DNA of 64,000 bases, taken from contig JAIUOA010000001.1 of NCBI GenBank assembly GCA_020161295.1, positions 124,001 to 188,000 on the forward strand, written 5' to 3'. Both the position numbers and the translations under genes were made by a program. Origin of the DNA: Bacillota bacterium (GTDB taxonomy: Bacteria > Bacillota > Clostridia > Peptostreptococcales > Acidaminobacteraceae). Within the stretch, counting starts at the first letter, position 1, and each line of letters begins with the position of its first letter. The notes under the pieces are model-generated. The model had not been told where the DNA came from and did not search any database. It saw only the letters and a list, made by a program, of their open reading frames with translations. Below, one piece after another: positions 18,020-26,169 of the stretch.

Positions 18020-19609
18020 ATGTATAAAGTGCTGATCGTGGACGATGAAGTCCTCGTCAGAATCGGTCTAAAAAACACTATCGATTGGGAATCCATCGGC
18101 TTTACTGTGGTGGGTGAGGCCTCAAACGGAGAACAGGGCTACGCACAGTTTTTAAAGCTTTCACCCGATGTGGTCATCACCGACATCAAGATGCCCAAAC
18201 AAGATGGCCTCTGGCTTACCGATAAAATCCACCGGGATTCGAAACGCACGAAAATCCTGGTTTTAACCTGCTATGATGAATTCCAGTACGCGCGTACCGC
18301 CCTGAAAAATGGGGCAACTGACTATATGCTCAAATCTGAAATCGTGGACGACGAGCTCATCGCACTTATGAAAAAATTCCGGGAGGCACTGGATGAGGAA
18401 GGGGGCAACGCGACTCTCTCCAGTACGCCTGAAATCAACCTAAGTGCCATCAAACGCTCACTGCTTAACGACCTCATTAAAATGCGGTTCCAGTTTGATG
18501 AGAAGCTCTTCAAGCGATTTGAAGACCAGCATTTTAAGAGTGTCGATACCAAATATGCCTTTTTGACCTTAGAGGTCAAACGCGCTGAGGCGGCTAGTTC
18601 GAAAACCATTAGTGAAACCATCATGGGACTGGTGGTGGACCTGTTTAACGAACGGGGCATTTCCTACCTCCTAAACGGTTATACCGAGGAACACCTTTTT
18701 CTGATTTCTCACCCTGATTTATCGCTGACCTTAATGCATCGCATCGCCACGACGATTCAAAATGGGGTGAACCAATACTTCGGAATCGCTGTCAACATCC
18801 TTTATACGAACGCCTTTCCGGCACTTTCCGATTTAAACAGTCAGTATGAGCGCCTCATGGCGCGAACGGATATTTTCTTCTACATTCCCAAAAACGAATC
18901 CCTGGTGGAAAATGTGGAGCATATCAAGGTCACGCCGGTGAAAACTGGGGCGCTTAAATCCCTATATATTTCAAAGCTTGTTCCGCTCGTCGGCAGAGAA
19001 GACCTGACAGGTGCCACCACACTGATGGATGAAATAATCGGACTTCACCAGTCAGAGCATCACTCGCCGCAGCTATTAAAGCTCCTTATGACCCAGCTCA
19101 TCAGTGATCTTCATAGTGCTTATGACTTTGCATTTAGCTCTCCTGAGTTCAGCTTCTCCTTCAGTAGCTTCCATGATGCCATCACACGGACCACTCATGT
19201 GGACGGCCTACGGGATTTGATCGTGTCACTTCTCACGGAGCTGATTCGCACTTTGGGCGCCATCCGCATTCATCAATCGAAGCACCTCGTGCATCGCGCC
19301 ATTAATTACGTGGACCACCATTATCACGAGGACATCTCTCTGGACGATGTGGCAAAAGAGCTGAACCTATCAAAGCAGTATGTGTGTAGTCTCTTTAAAA
19401 AAGATACTGGACAGAACCTCTCCACCTATATCAATCAGGTGCGTATCGATCACGCGAAGGTATTGTTACAAAACCCCACGAACAGTCATAAGGAAATCTA
19501 TGCGCAGGTGGGCTTTTCGAATCAACAGTATTTCACAAGGGTATTTAAAAAGATCACCGGGATGACCACCACGGAATGGCTACGTGAAAATAGTACAAAA
19601 TCATCTTAA
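18020..19609 (+). CDS. YesN-type response regulator with AraC DNA-binding domain
   Basis: A 529-residue regulator. The N-terminal receiver has the acidic pair DD at 8-9, phosphoacceptor Asp55 (VVITDIKMP), and Lys at 104 region (YMLKSE). A middle region of about 280 residues has no clear motif. The C-terminal AraC/XylS pair of helix-turn-helices lies at about 425-525 (ISLDDVAKELNLSKQYVCSLFKK, then IYAQVGFSNQQYFTRVFKK). It probably activates the adjacent ABC transporter operon. A perfect inverted repeat starts 5 bases after its stop codon. Confidence 0.93.
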   Translation: MYKVLIVDDEVLVRIGLKNTIDWESIGFTVVGEASNGEQGYAQFLKLSPDVVITDIKMPKQDGLWLTDKIHRDSKRTKILVLTCYDEFQYARTALKNGATDYMLKSEIVDDELIALMKKFREALDEEGGNATLSSTPEINLSAIKRSLLNDLIKMRFQFDEKLFKRFEDQHFKSVDTKYAFLTLEVKRAEAASSKTISETIMGLVVDLFNERGISYLLNGYTEEHLFLISHPDLSLTLMHRIATTIQNGVNQYFGIAVNILYTNAFPALSDLNSQYERLMARTDIFFYIPKNESLVENVEHIKVTPVKTGALKSLYISKLVPLVGREDLTGATTLMDEIIGLHQSEHHSPQLLKLLMTQLISDLHSAYDFAFSSPEFSFSFSSFHDAITRTTHVDGLRDLIVSLLTELIRTLGAIRIHQSKHLVHRAINYVDHHYHEDISLDDVAKELNLSKQYVCSLFKKDTGQNLSTYINQVRIDHAKVLLQNPTNSHKEIYAQVGFSNQQYFTRVFKKITGMTTTEWLRENSTKSS

Positions 19610-19613
19610 TATC

Positions 19614-19640
19614 GTCCAAAAGCTTGCTGTAATTTTGGAC
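19614..19640 (+). promoter_or_regulatory. Inverted repeat upstream of the sugar ABC operon (candidate operator)
   Basis: GTCCAAAA at 19614-19621 and TTTTGGAC at 19633-19640 form a perfect 8-bp inverted repeat with an 11-base spacer. No T run follows, so it is not an intrinsic terminator. A possible promoter follows at TTTCAA (19643-19648) and TATTAA (19666-19671), 17 bases apart. It may be a binding site for the YesN-type regulator encoded just upstream. Confidence 0.45.
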
Positions 19641-19679
19641 ACTTTCAAAAAAATCGTGAATAAAGTATTAAAACTTGTT

Positions 19680-19714
19680 AATCGAGGGCATTATTTGTCC
19701 CTCGATTTTGTTTT
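19680..19714 (+). terminator. Hairpin terminator or leader attenuator before the sugar ABC genes
   Basis: ATCGAGGG and CCCTCGAT pair around a 10-base loop and are followed by TTTTGTTTT. It can end the sensor operon. If the promoter proposed at 19643-19671 is real, it lies in the leader of the transporter transcript and would attenuate it. Confidence 0.75.
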
Positions 19715-19755
19715 ATTATAAGGTCATGCGAAACAGGCACAAGGAGGCATTCGTC

Positions 19756-21255
19756 ATGAATCACGAAGTGAAGCTTAAAGTCTTAAACATCGAAAAATCG
19801 TTTCCTGGCGTAAAGGCCTTAGACAAAATCGAGTTTTCGGTGCGAAAAGGGACTGTTCACGTACTTTGCGGCGAGAATGGCGCTGGGAAGTCCACGTTGA
19901 TGAAAATCATCAATGGCATCTACCAGCCGGATTCTGGTCAAATCTTAATAGATGGTGTGGAAGTTAAAATCAAGAACCCGATTCAAGCTAGAGAACACGG
20001 CATCGCCATGATTTTTCAGGAGCTTAATTACATCCCGGAAATGACCATCGAAGAAAGTCTATTCGTCGGAAACTGGCCTAAGGACCGATTCGGCAAAGTG
20101 GACTGGCCAGAAATTCGTCGCCGGACATTGGCACTTTTAAAAGCAGAAAATCTGGACTACAAACCGGATATGAAGCTGAAGGACCTCACGGTATCCGACA
20201 TCCAGATGCTAGAGATTCTTAAAGCGATTTCATACCAATCGGACATCATCATCATGGATGAGCCCACTTCGGCCATCACCAACAAGGAAGTGGAAGTGCT
20301 CTTTAAAAAAATCTTCGAGCTCAAGGCCAGAGGCGCCGCCATCATCTACATCTCCCACAAGATGGATGAAATCTTCCGGATCGCCGACGACATCACCGTC
20401 TTTAGAGATGGAAAGGTCATCGATTCAAAACCGAAGGAAGCGTTAGACATCGAAACGGTCATCGCCCTCATGGTAGGCCGTAAACTGGGAAATGACTTTC
20501 CTAAAGTCGAGGTTCCCATCGGCGAGCCCATCATGAAGATCACGGCACTGAACGGTGAGAAGTTCAAAGATGTCCACTTTGAAGTTAAAAAAGGGGAAAT
20601 CGTAGGATTTGCTGGACTTATGGGAGCAGGAAGAACAGAGGTCATGCGTGCGATTTTCGGCCTCGACCCTATCCACAGTGGCGAAATCGCCATCAATGGC
20701 AAGCCCGTCAAAATCAAGAAGGTGAAAGACAGCATCGACCAGAAGGTGGTCATGCTCTCGGAGGATAGAAGGCGTTACGGCATCCTGCCCGTGAGAAGCG
20801 TCAGAGAAAACATCAGCATCACCAACCTTTCCAGATTCATCAAGAAAGGGCGCCTCCACAGCAAGGAAGAGATAGAAACCGTCAAGTACTACTGCGATAA
20901 AATGAAGGTCAAAACCCCAACCTATGAAACCAACATCGCCTCTCTTAGCGGTGGTAACCAGCAAAAGGTTCTCTTAGCCAAATGGCTCATCACCGATCCC
21001 GAGGTCTTTATCGTCGATGAACCCACACGTGGCATCGATGTCGGTGCGAAATATGAGATTTATAGACTGATTTCCGACCTCGTCATCGAGGGTAAAAGCG
21101 TCATCATGGTCTCCTCGGAGCTGCCAGAGCTCATCGGGATGTGTGACCGCATCTACGTCATGGCCAAAGGCGAAATCATGGGCGTCTTAACAAAAGAGGA
21201 CTTCACGCAAGAGAACATCATGCGCCTGGCCACAGGCACCAAACAAAACCATTAG
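19756..21255 (+). CDS. Sugar ABC transporter ATP-binding protein (RbsA/XylG/MglA type)
   Basis: A 499-residue protein with two fused ATPase domains. Domain 1: Walker A GENGAGKST near 38-46, signature of reduced form LTVSDIQMLEI, and Walker B IIIMDEPTSA. Domain 2: Walker A replaced by GLMGAGRTE (lacking GKS, as usual in the family), signature LSGGNQQ, and Walker B VFIVDEPTRGIDVG. Such proteins energise import of pentoses, hexoses or polyols. The frame is open upstream to 19675, but AAGGAGG sits 9 bases before the ATG at 19756. The permease and binding protein follow. Confidence 0.93.
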   Translation: MNHEVKLKVLNIEKSFPGVKALDKIEFSVRKGTVHVLCGENGAGKSTLMKIINGIYQPDSGQILIDGVEVKIKNPIQAREHGIAMIFQELNYIPEMTIEESLFVGNWPKDRFGKVDWPEIRRRTLALLKAENLDYKPDMKLKDLTVSDIQMLEILKAISYQSDIIIMDEPTSAITNKEVEVLFKKIFELKARGAAIIYISHKMDEIFRIADDITVFRDGKVIDSKPKEALDIETVIALMVGRKLGNDFPKVEVPIGEPIMKITALNGEKFKDVHFEVKKGEIVGFAGLMGAGRTEVMRAIFGLDPIHSGEIAINGKPVKIKKVKDSIDQKVVMLSEDRRRYGILPVRSVRENISITNLSRFIKKGRLHSKEEIETVKYYCDKMKVKTPTYETNIASLSGGNQQKVLLAKWLITDPEVFIVDEPTRGIDVGAKYEIYRLISDLVIEGKSVIMVSSELPELIGMCDRIYVMAKGEIMGVLTKEDFTQENIMRLATGTKQNH

Positions 21256-21265
21256 GAGTAAAGCG

Positions 21266-22240
21266 ATGAAAACAACTTTTGATAAATTAAAAAAATCCAA
21301 TCTAATGGGCACCTTCAGTATCTATTTCGTGCTATTAGCCCTATTCCTCATCAGCATGATGGCGAACGAAAACTTCGCCACAGTGGGGAACCTCTCGAAC
21401 ATCTCGCGTCAGATTGCCGTGGGAACGATCTTAGCCTTCGGACAAACGATTTTGATCATCAACGGCATGCTGGACTTATCCTCTGGCTCCGTACTGGCGC
21501 TGGCGGGTGTCCTTTCAGTAGACGCTTATTTGAAAACAGGCTCACTCCTCATCTCATTCATCGTCGGTATCGGCGTCGCCGTATTCTGCAACATCTTAAA
21601 CGGCCTCATGGTCACGAAGTTTAAAACACCGCCCTTTATCGCCACACTGGCGATGATGGCCATGGCCAGAGGTGCAGCACTCCTTTATACAAACGGTCAA
21701 AACATCTACCAGATCGGCGATTATATCGTCTTTGGACAGGGAAGCTTCATCGGGATTCCCAACCCGGTTTGGTTCCTGATCATCACCATGGCCATCACCT
21801 GGTATCTACTGAATCACACGACCTTCGGTAGATCTGTATATGCCATCGGTGGAAACGAAGAAGCGGCAAACGCTTCCGGTATCAACGTGAATAAAATTAA
21901 AATGCGCTCTTACATCATCAACGGCATCTTCGTCGGACTCGCTGGCATCATCTTCATGTCGCGTGTCAACGGCGGTCTTCCAAACGGTGCTGGTGGCTAC
22001 GAATTCAAAGCACTCACTGCAGCCGTTATCGGCGGCACCTCATTCTCAGGAGGGGTAGGAACTGCTTCTGGCACATTGGCTGGCGCCTTTATCGTCGGCT
22101 TCCTCGATAACATCATGGTACTCGTAGGGGTCAACTCCTATCTCCAACAAATCGTCAGAGGTGCCATTATCGCATTGGCGGTTATCTACGACATCTACTT
22201 CAAGACCACGCGTAAAAAACTTAAGGCATCAAAAGGGTAA
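21266..22240 (+). CDS. Sugar ABC transporter permease (RbsC/XylH type)
   Basis: A 324-residue membrane protein with about eight to ten helices of the BPD_transp_2 family. The conserved coupling segment is GRSVYAIGGNEEAANASGINVNKIKMRSYIINGIF, and GLPNGAGGYEFKALTAAVIGGTSFSGGVGT follows, both typical of ribose-type permeases. It sits 10 bases after the ATPase gene. Confidence 0.93.
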   Translation: MKTTFDKLKKSNLMGTFSIYFVLLALFLISMMANENFATVGNLSNISRQIAVGTILAFGQTILIINGMLDLSSGSVLALAGVLSVDAYLKTGSLLISFIVGIGVAVFCNILNGLMVTKFKTPPFIATLAMMAMARGAALLYTNGQNIYQIGDYIVFGQGSFIGIPNPVWFLIITMAITWYLLNHTTFGRSVYAIGGNEEAANASGINVNKIKMRSYIINGIFVGLAGIIFMSRVNGGLPNGAGGYEFKALTAAVIGGTSFSGGVGTASGTLAGAFIVGFLDNIMVLVGVNSYLQQIVRGAIIALAVIYDIYFKTTRKKLKASKG

Positions 22241-22246
22241 CCATTC

Positions 22247-22276
22247 ACGGTTGATCCCAGCATCGCTGGATTAACA
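22247..22276 (+). other. Intercistronic mRNA hairpin before the binding-protein gene
   Basis: GTTGATC[C]CAGC pairs with GCTGGATTAAC around an ATC loop. No T run follows, so it is more likely an RNA stabiliser or processing boundary that raises the level of the binding-protein message than a terminator. Confidence 0.5.
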
Positions 22277-22300
22277 TATTAGAATCACAGGAGGAGAAAT

Positions 22301-23311
22301 ATGAAAAAGGTTTTAGCATTATTATTGGTATTGATGCTGGCAGTGGGGATGCTGGCGGGTTGTAGCACACCTTCTGCAGAAACCACTGAAGCGGCTGCAG
22401 AAACAACAGCTGCTGTAGCTGGCGAATCAGATGGCACTTACAGAGTAGCGTACATCGCTAGAGCGCAAGCGGATTCATTTGCAGCATGGCTTGCTAACGC
22501 TGTTATGGAAGAAGCTGATAAGTATGATGACATCACTGTAGACGTATTTGATGGTCAAGCAAATGACGATACAGAAAACGCTTTGATTGAAAATGCAATC
22601 ACGAATAAATACGATGCGATCATCGTACAACCAAACAACGGTGAAGCGCAAAGACCTTACGTAGAAAAAGCAGTTGCTGCTGGCATCGTAACCATTACGA
22701 CCAACGCTAGAATTTCTGGTATCGAAGGCGCATCTTCAGTAGATGCTGATCCATACCTCCAAGCAAAAGTCAACGCGGATGCTGCTGTAGAGCAAATTCC
22801 ACAAGGCGCTAACGTCGTCGTTCTTAAAGGCCCTCCAGGAAACTTCCATGCAGATGCAAGACGTGAAAGCTGGGAAAATGAGTTCTTTGCAAAACGTCCT
22901 GACGTTAAAATCGTAGGCGAAGAAATCGCAAACTGGAACAAAGATGAAGCCATGAACTACATGGAAACTTGGGTACAAGCAAATGATAAAATCGATGCAA
23001 TCATCGCTATGAACGATAACATGGCTGCTGGCGCACTTGAAGTTATCAAAGATAACCCTAACTTTGCAAACATCCTTTCTTATGGTGTTGACGGTACAGC
23101 TGAAGCCGTACTCCTCATCAAAGACGGCAAAATGACTTCTACAAGCTTACAATCAGCATATGCACTTGCAGAAGCACTTCTTTCTACTAGCCACAAGCTT
23201 CTTACTGGCGAAGAAACACAAATCGATATCGACATCGACTGCCCACTCATTACCATCGATAACGTTGATGAATTTATCGAAATGCACAAAAAAGCTGGCG
23301 CAATCCAATAA
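22301..23311 (+). CDS. Sugar/polyol-binding lipoprotein of the ABC transporter (RbsB-like)
   Basis: A 336-residue periplasmic-binding-protein-like family 4 protein. A lipobox LAGC with cysteine near residue 21 follows a classical signal, then an Ala/Thr/Glu-rich linker (about 22-45). The ribose-type fold is seen in the segments YRVAYIARAQADSFAAWLANAV, ENALIENAITNKYDAIIVQPNN, and IIAMNDNMAAGALEVIKDNP. Codon use is noticeably more biased than in its neighbours, consistent with high expression. Neighbouring dehydrogenase and xylulokinase genes suggest a pentitol such as xylitol or arabitol as ligand. Confidence 0.92.
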   Translation: MKKVLALLLVLMLAVGMLAGCSTPSAETTEAAAETTAAVAGESDGTYRVAYIARAQADSFAAWLANAVMEEADKYDDITVDVFDGQANDDTENALIENAITNKYDAIIVQPNNGEAQRPYVEKAVAAGIVTITTNARISGIEGASSVDADPYLQAKVNADAAVEQIPQGANVVVLKGPPGNFHADARRESWENEFFAKRPDVKIVGEEIANWNKDEAMNYMETWVQANDKIDAIIAMNDNMAAGALEVIKDNPNFANILSYGVDGTAEAVLLIKDGKMTSTSLQSAYALAEALLSTSHKLLTGEETQIDIDIDCPLITIDNVDEFIEMHKKAGAIQ

Positions 23312-23334
23312 TCTCCCAATAGACTTGCGTTCAT

Positions 23335-23370
23335 GGGGAAGGAGCTCTCAATTCATCGCTCCTTCTCCTC
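23335..23370 (+). other. Hairpin after the binding-protein gene (RNA-stabilising, not a terminator)
   Basis: GGGGAAGGAGC pairs with GCTCCTTCTCC (one G-U pair). No T run follows. It probably protects the 3' end of the binding-protein message. Confidence 0.55.
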
Positions 23371-23381
23371 ATACATAGGAA

Positions 23382-23419
23382 GATGCCCAAAGACGTCAGT
23401 CACAGTCTGGGCGTCTTTT
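23382..23419 (+). terminator. Weak intrinsic terminator between binding protein and dehydrogenase genes
   Basis: GATGCCCA pairs with TGGGCGTC (one G-U pair) and TTTT follows. With only four T residues and a long loop it may only lower read-through into the catabolic genes. Confidence 0.5.
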
Positions 23420-23448
23420 CATGAAATTTCATCTAGGAGGCCATCCAT

Positions 23449-24492
23449 ATGACTAATAAAGCAGCATTTATGTCAGGTACAAACCATATGATCTTTAAAG
23501 AAATTCCCATGCCAACCCTCGAATCACACGAAGTGCTCATCGAAGTGGACGTCGTCGGCATTTGCGGCTCTGATGGGCACTATTACCAACACGGCAATAT
23601 CGGTGATTTCGTCGTGGAAGGGGATTTTATCCTCGGTCACGAAAGTGCTGGCTACGTGGCTGCCATCGGCAGTGGCGTCAAATCCTTAAAAGTGGGCGAT
23701 CGCGTGGCATTAGAACCCGGTGTGGTCTGTGGCAAATGCGAGCAATGCCTTTCAGGAAAATACAACCTTTGCGAACACGTGGAATTCTTCGCCACACCAC
23801 CATACCACGGCGTTTTCGCGAATTACGTGAAGCACCCCGAAAACCTGTGCTTCAAGCTCCCAGAAAACGTATCTAACGCTGAAGGCGCACTGGTCGAGCC
23901 ACTGGCAGTTGGGCTTCACGCGGCGTCGCAAGGCGACGTCAAGCTCGGCGACACAGTCGTGGTCTTCGGCTCAGGCTGTATCGGCCTCGTGTCCATGCTA
24001 GCGAGTAAAGCACGTGGCGCATCGAAGGTCATCGTCGTAGACATCATCGAAAAACGCCTCGCGTTCGCTAAAAAGTTAGGTGCCACAGATGTCATCAACG
24101 CCATGGAGGAAGATGTGATCAGCCGCGTGGCAGAACTCACTGACGGAAAAGGCGCTCATGTGGTCATCGAAACCGCTGGCGCACCGATTACGGTACAGCA
24201 AACCGCTAGCGTGGTGCGCAAAGCAGGAACGGTGGTACTCGTCGGCATGACTGTCAAGCCTGAGACTTCTTACGACTTTATGAAGCTCATGGGCAAAGAG
24301 GGGACGCTTAAGACCATCTTCAGATACCGCAACCTCTATCCTGTGGCGATTAACGCCATCAGCAGTGGCACCATCGACGTGAAGAGTATCGTCACCCATG
24401 AGTTCGATTTTGATCAAATCGGTGAAGCCTTCGACTTCGTCGCAAAAAATCCCGTAGATGTGGTGAAAGCCGTCATCAAAGTCAAAAAATAA
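23449..24492 (+). CDS. Zinc-dependent polyol dehydrogenase (xylitol/sorbitol dehydrogenase type)
   Basis: A 347-residue medium-chain dehydrogenase. Catalytic zinc ligands: Cys39, His64, Glu65 and Glu150 region (VEPLAVG). The structural zinc loop has Cys94, Cys97, Cys100 and Cys108. The nucleotide-binding motif GSGCIG is at 174-179 and Asp198 closes the second strand, which indicates NAD rather than NADP. Enzymes of this group oxidise xylitol to xylulose or sorbitol to fructose; the adjacent xylulokinase favours xylitol (or arabitol). It starts after a GGAGG site and ends 11 bases before the kinase. Confidence 0.88.
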   Translation: MTNKAAFMSGTNHMIFKEIPMPTLESHEVLIEVDVVGICGSDGHYYQHGNIGDFVVEGDFILGHESAGYVAAIGSGVKSLKVGDRVALEPGVVCGKCEQCLSGKYNLCEHVEFFATPPYHGVFANYVKHPENLCFKLPENVSNAEGALVEPLAVGLHAASQGDVKLGDTVVVFGSGCIGLVSMLASKARGASKVIVVDIIEKRLAFAKKLGATDVINAMEEDVISRVAELTDGKGAHVVIETAGAPITVQQTASVVRKAGTVVLVGMTVKPETSYDFMKLMGKEGTLKTIFRYRNLYPVAINAISSGTIDVKSIVTHEFDFDQIGEAFDFVAKNPVDVVKAVIKVKK

Positions 24493-24503
24493 TCGGAGGC
24501 CCC

Positions 24504-25985
24504 ATGTTCTTTATCGGTGTGGATTTAGGCACTTCCTCAGTTAAGATCCTCGTCATGGACCAAAGCGGACACATTCAAAAAACCGTGACGAAGGATTATC
24601 CTCTTTATTTTCCCAAGCCATTATGGTCAGAACAAAATCCCCAGGACTGGCTCGAGCAGTCATTACTGGGGATTAAAGAGGCCATTTCGGAGCTGGACGC
24701 CTCGAAAATCAAGGCGATTAGCTTTAGCGGCCAGATGCACGGGCTGGTAGGCCTCGATGCACATGATAATGTCATCAGACCCGCCATTTTATGGAATGAT
24801 CAGAGAAGCACCACAGAGACAGATTATTTAAATGAGGAAATTGGACGTGACGCGCTGACACGTTATACTGGAAACATTGCATTTCCAGGCTTTACAGCGC
24901 CTAAGCTCCTCTGGCTCAAACACCATGAACCCGAGCATTTTAGCCGGCTTAAAAAAATCATGCTCCCTAAGGATTATTTAGCCTATAAGCTTTCCGGTGC
25001 TTTTGCCACGGATTATGCGGATGCTTCAGGTGCACTTTACCTCGATGTCGCAGGCAGAAAATGGTCTGAACAGATGCTGAGCATCCTCGATATCGACGCT
25101 TCTCAGTTGCCTGCACTTTATGAAGCCTACGAACCGATCGGCACCCTCAGTGAAGAAGTGAAAGCCTTTTTAGGCCTGACACATGATGTCGCCGTGGTGA
25201 TCGGTAGCGGCGACCAAGCGTGCGCCGCTGTGGGTGGCGGCGTGGTGTCTCCTGGTAGGTGTGCCCTTTCCCTAGGAACCTCTGGCGTGGTTTTCGTCCA
25301 TAGCGATACGTTTATAAAGGATCCAAACGATGGCCTTCATGCCTTCTGCCATGCAAATGGCGCTTATCACCTCATGGGCTGTATGCTCTCAGCTGCAGGC
25401 TCGCTTAAATGGTGGGTTGAGGGCATCCTAAAGGGCGTGGACTATACACACATCATGGATGAAGCCAGCGACGCCGTCATCGAAAACGATTTATTCTTCC
25501 TTCCTTATTTGATGGGGGAGAGAAGCCCGCATAATGATCCAAATGCCCGCGGCGTTTTCTGGGGACTCAATCTGACACACACGCAGGGCGATATGACCCG
25601 TTCCGTGGTGGAAGGCGTTTCCTTCGCGCTAAGAGATTCCTTTGAAATCATAAAAGCCCTCGGACAGCCCGTGGATGAGATTCGCATCAACGGCGGTGGC
25701 TCTAAAAACGATTTCTGGTGTCAGATGATCGCAGATGTGCTTGACACGAGGGTAGTAAGACTGGCTACCGATGCGGGTCCCGCTTATGGAGCCGCCATTC
25801 TGGCAGCAGTAGGCGCAGGTGCGTTCAAATCGGTGACAGAGGCGTGCGACCAGCTCATTATGACCACAGAGGCCTTTATGCCGAATCCAGAAAATGTCAT
25901 CCTTTACGATAAAAAATACCACAAATTTGCAAAGCTCTATCCTCACTTTAAAACCCTTTGGGCCGCTGAAGAACTTCCCCTCTAA
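24504..25985 (+). CDS. xylB: Xylulokinase
   Basis: A 493-residue FGGY-family kinase that phosphorylates D-xylulose to xylulose 5-phosphate, feeding the pentose phosphate pathway. N-terminal DLGTSS (7-12) binds phosphate, SFSGQMHGLVG near 72-82 is the xylulokinase substrate motif, and Asp237 (GSGDQACAAVG) matches the catalytic base. The C-terminal INGGGSKNDFWCQMIADVLD is the FGGY signature 2. Length is typical. It ends the operon, followed by a strong terminator. Confidence 0.93.
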   Translation: MFFIGVDLGTSSVKILVMDQSGHIQKTVTKDYPLYFPKPLWSEQNPQDWLEQSLLGIKEAISELDASKIKAISFSGQMHGLVGLDAHDNVIRPAILWNDQRSTTETDYLNEEIGRDALTRYTGNIAFPGFTAPKLLWLKHHEPEHFSRLKKIMLPKDYLAYKLSGAFATDYADASGALYLDVAGRKWSEQMLSILDIDASQLPALYEAYEPIGTLSEEVKAFLGLTHDVAVVIGSGDQACAAVGGGVVSPGRCALSLGTSGVVFVHSDTFIKDPNDGLHAFCHANGAYHLMGCMLSAAGSLKWWVEGILKGVDYTHIMDEASDAVIENDLFFLPYLMGERSPHNDPNARGVFWGLNLTHTQGDMTRSVVEGVSFALRDSFEIIKALGQPVDEIRINGGGSKNDFWCQMIADVLDTRVVRLATDAGPAYGAAILAAVGAGAFKSVTEACDQLIMTTEAFMPNPENVILYDKKYHKFAKLYPHFKTLWAAEELPL

Positions 25986-26010
25986 TGTGACTCAAAAACT
26001 CCCAAATGCG

Positions 26011-26044
26011 GACAGTCCTGATTTTAAACAGGACTGTCTTTTTC
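26011..26044 (+). terminator. Intrinsic terminator after xylB
   Basis: GACAGTCCTG and CAGGACTGTC form a perfect 10-bp stem around ATTTTAAA, followed by a T-rich tract. It closes the polyol operon. Confidence 0.92.
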
Positions 26045-26117
26045 TTCTTATGATTTCTTAATTTTTAATGTGCTTACCCACCTGCGATTTAATGGTTTCT
26101 TAAGGAGGATTTCCCTC

Positions 26118-26139
26118 TATAATATGATAGAATCATATT
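26118..26139 (+). promoter_or_regulatory. Inverted repeat at the SPFH-gene promoter
   Basis: AATATGA-N5-TCATATT is a perfect inverted repeat (26121-26139) that overlaps a TATAAT box (26118-26123). The -35 is not convincing. The repeat might be an operator or only a by-product of AT-rich sequence. Confidence 0.35.
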
Positions 26140-26169
26140 AACTAAGGAAACAACCTTAAGGAGGTCGTT

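Noticed and set aside
26118..26139. AT-rich inverted repeat before the SPFH gene as a strong operator
   Set aside because: The repeat is perfect but AT-rich, the -35 is not convincing, and no regulator is close, so it is listed only as a low-confidence site.
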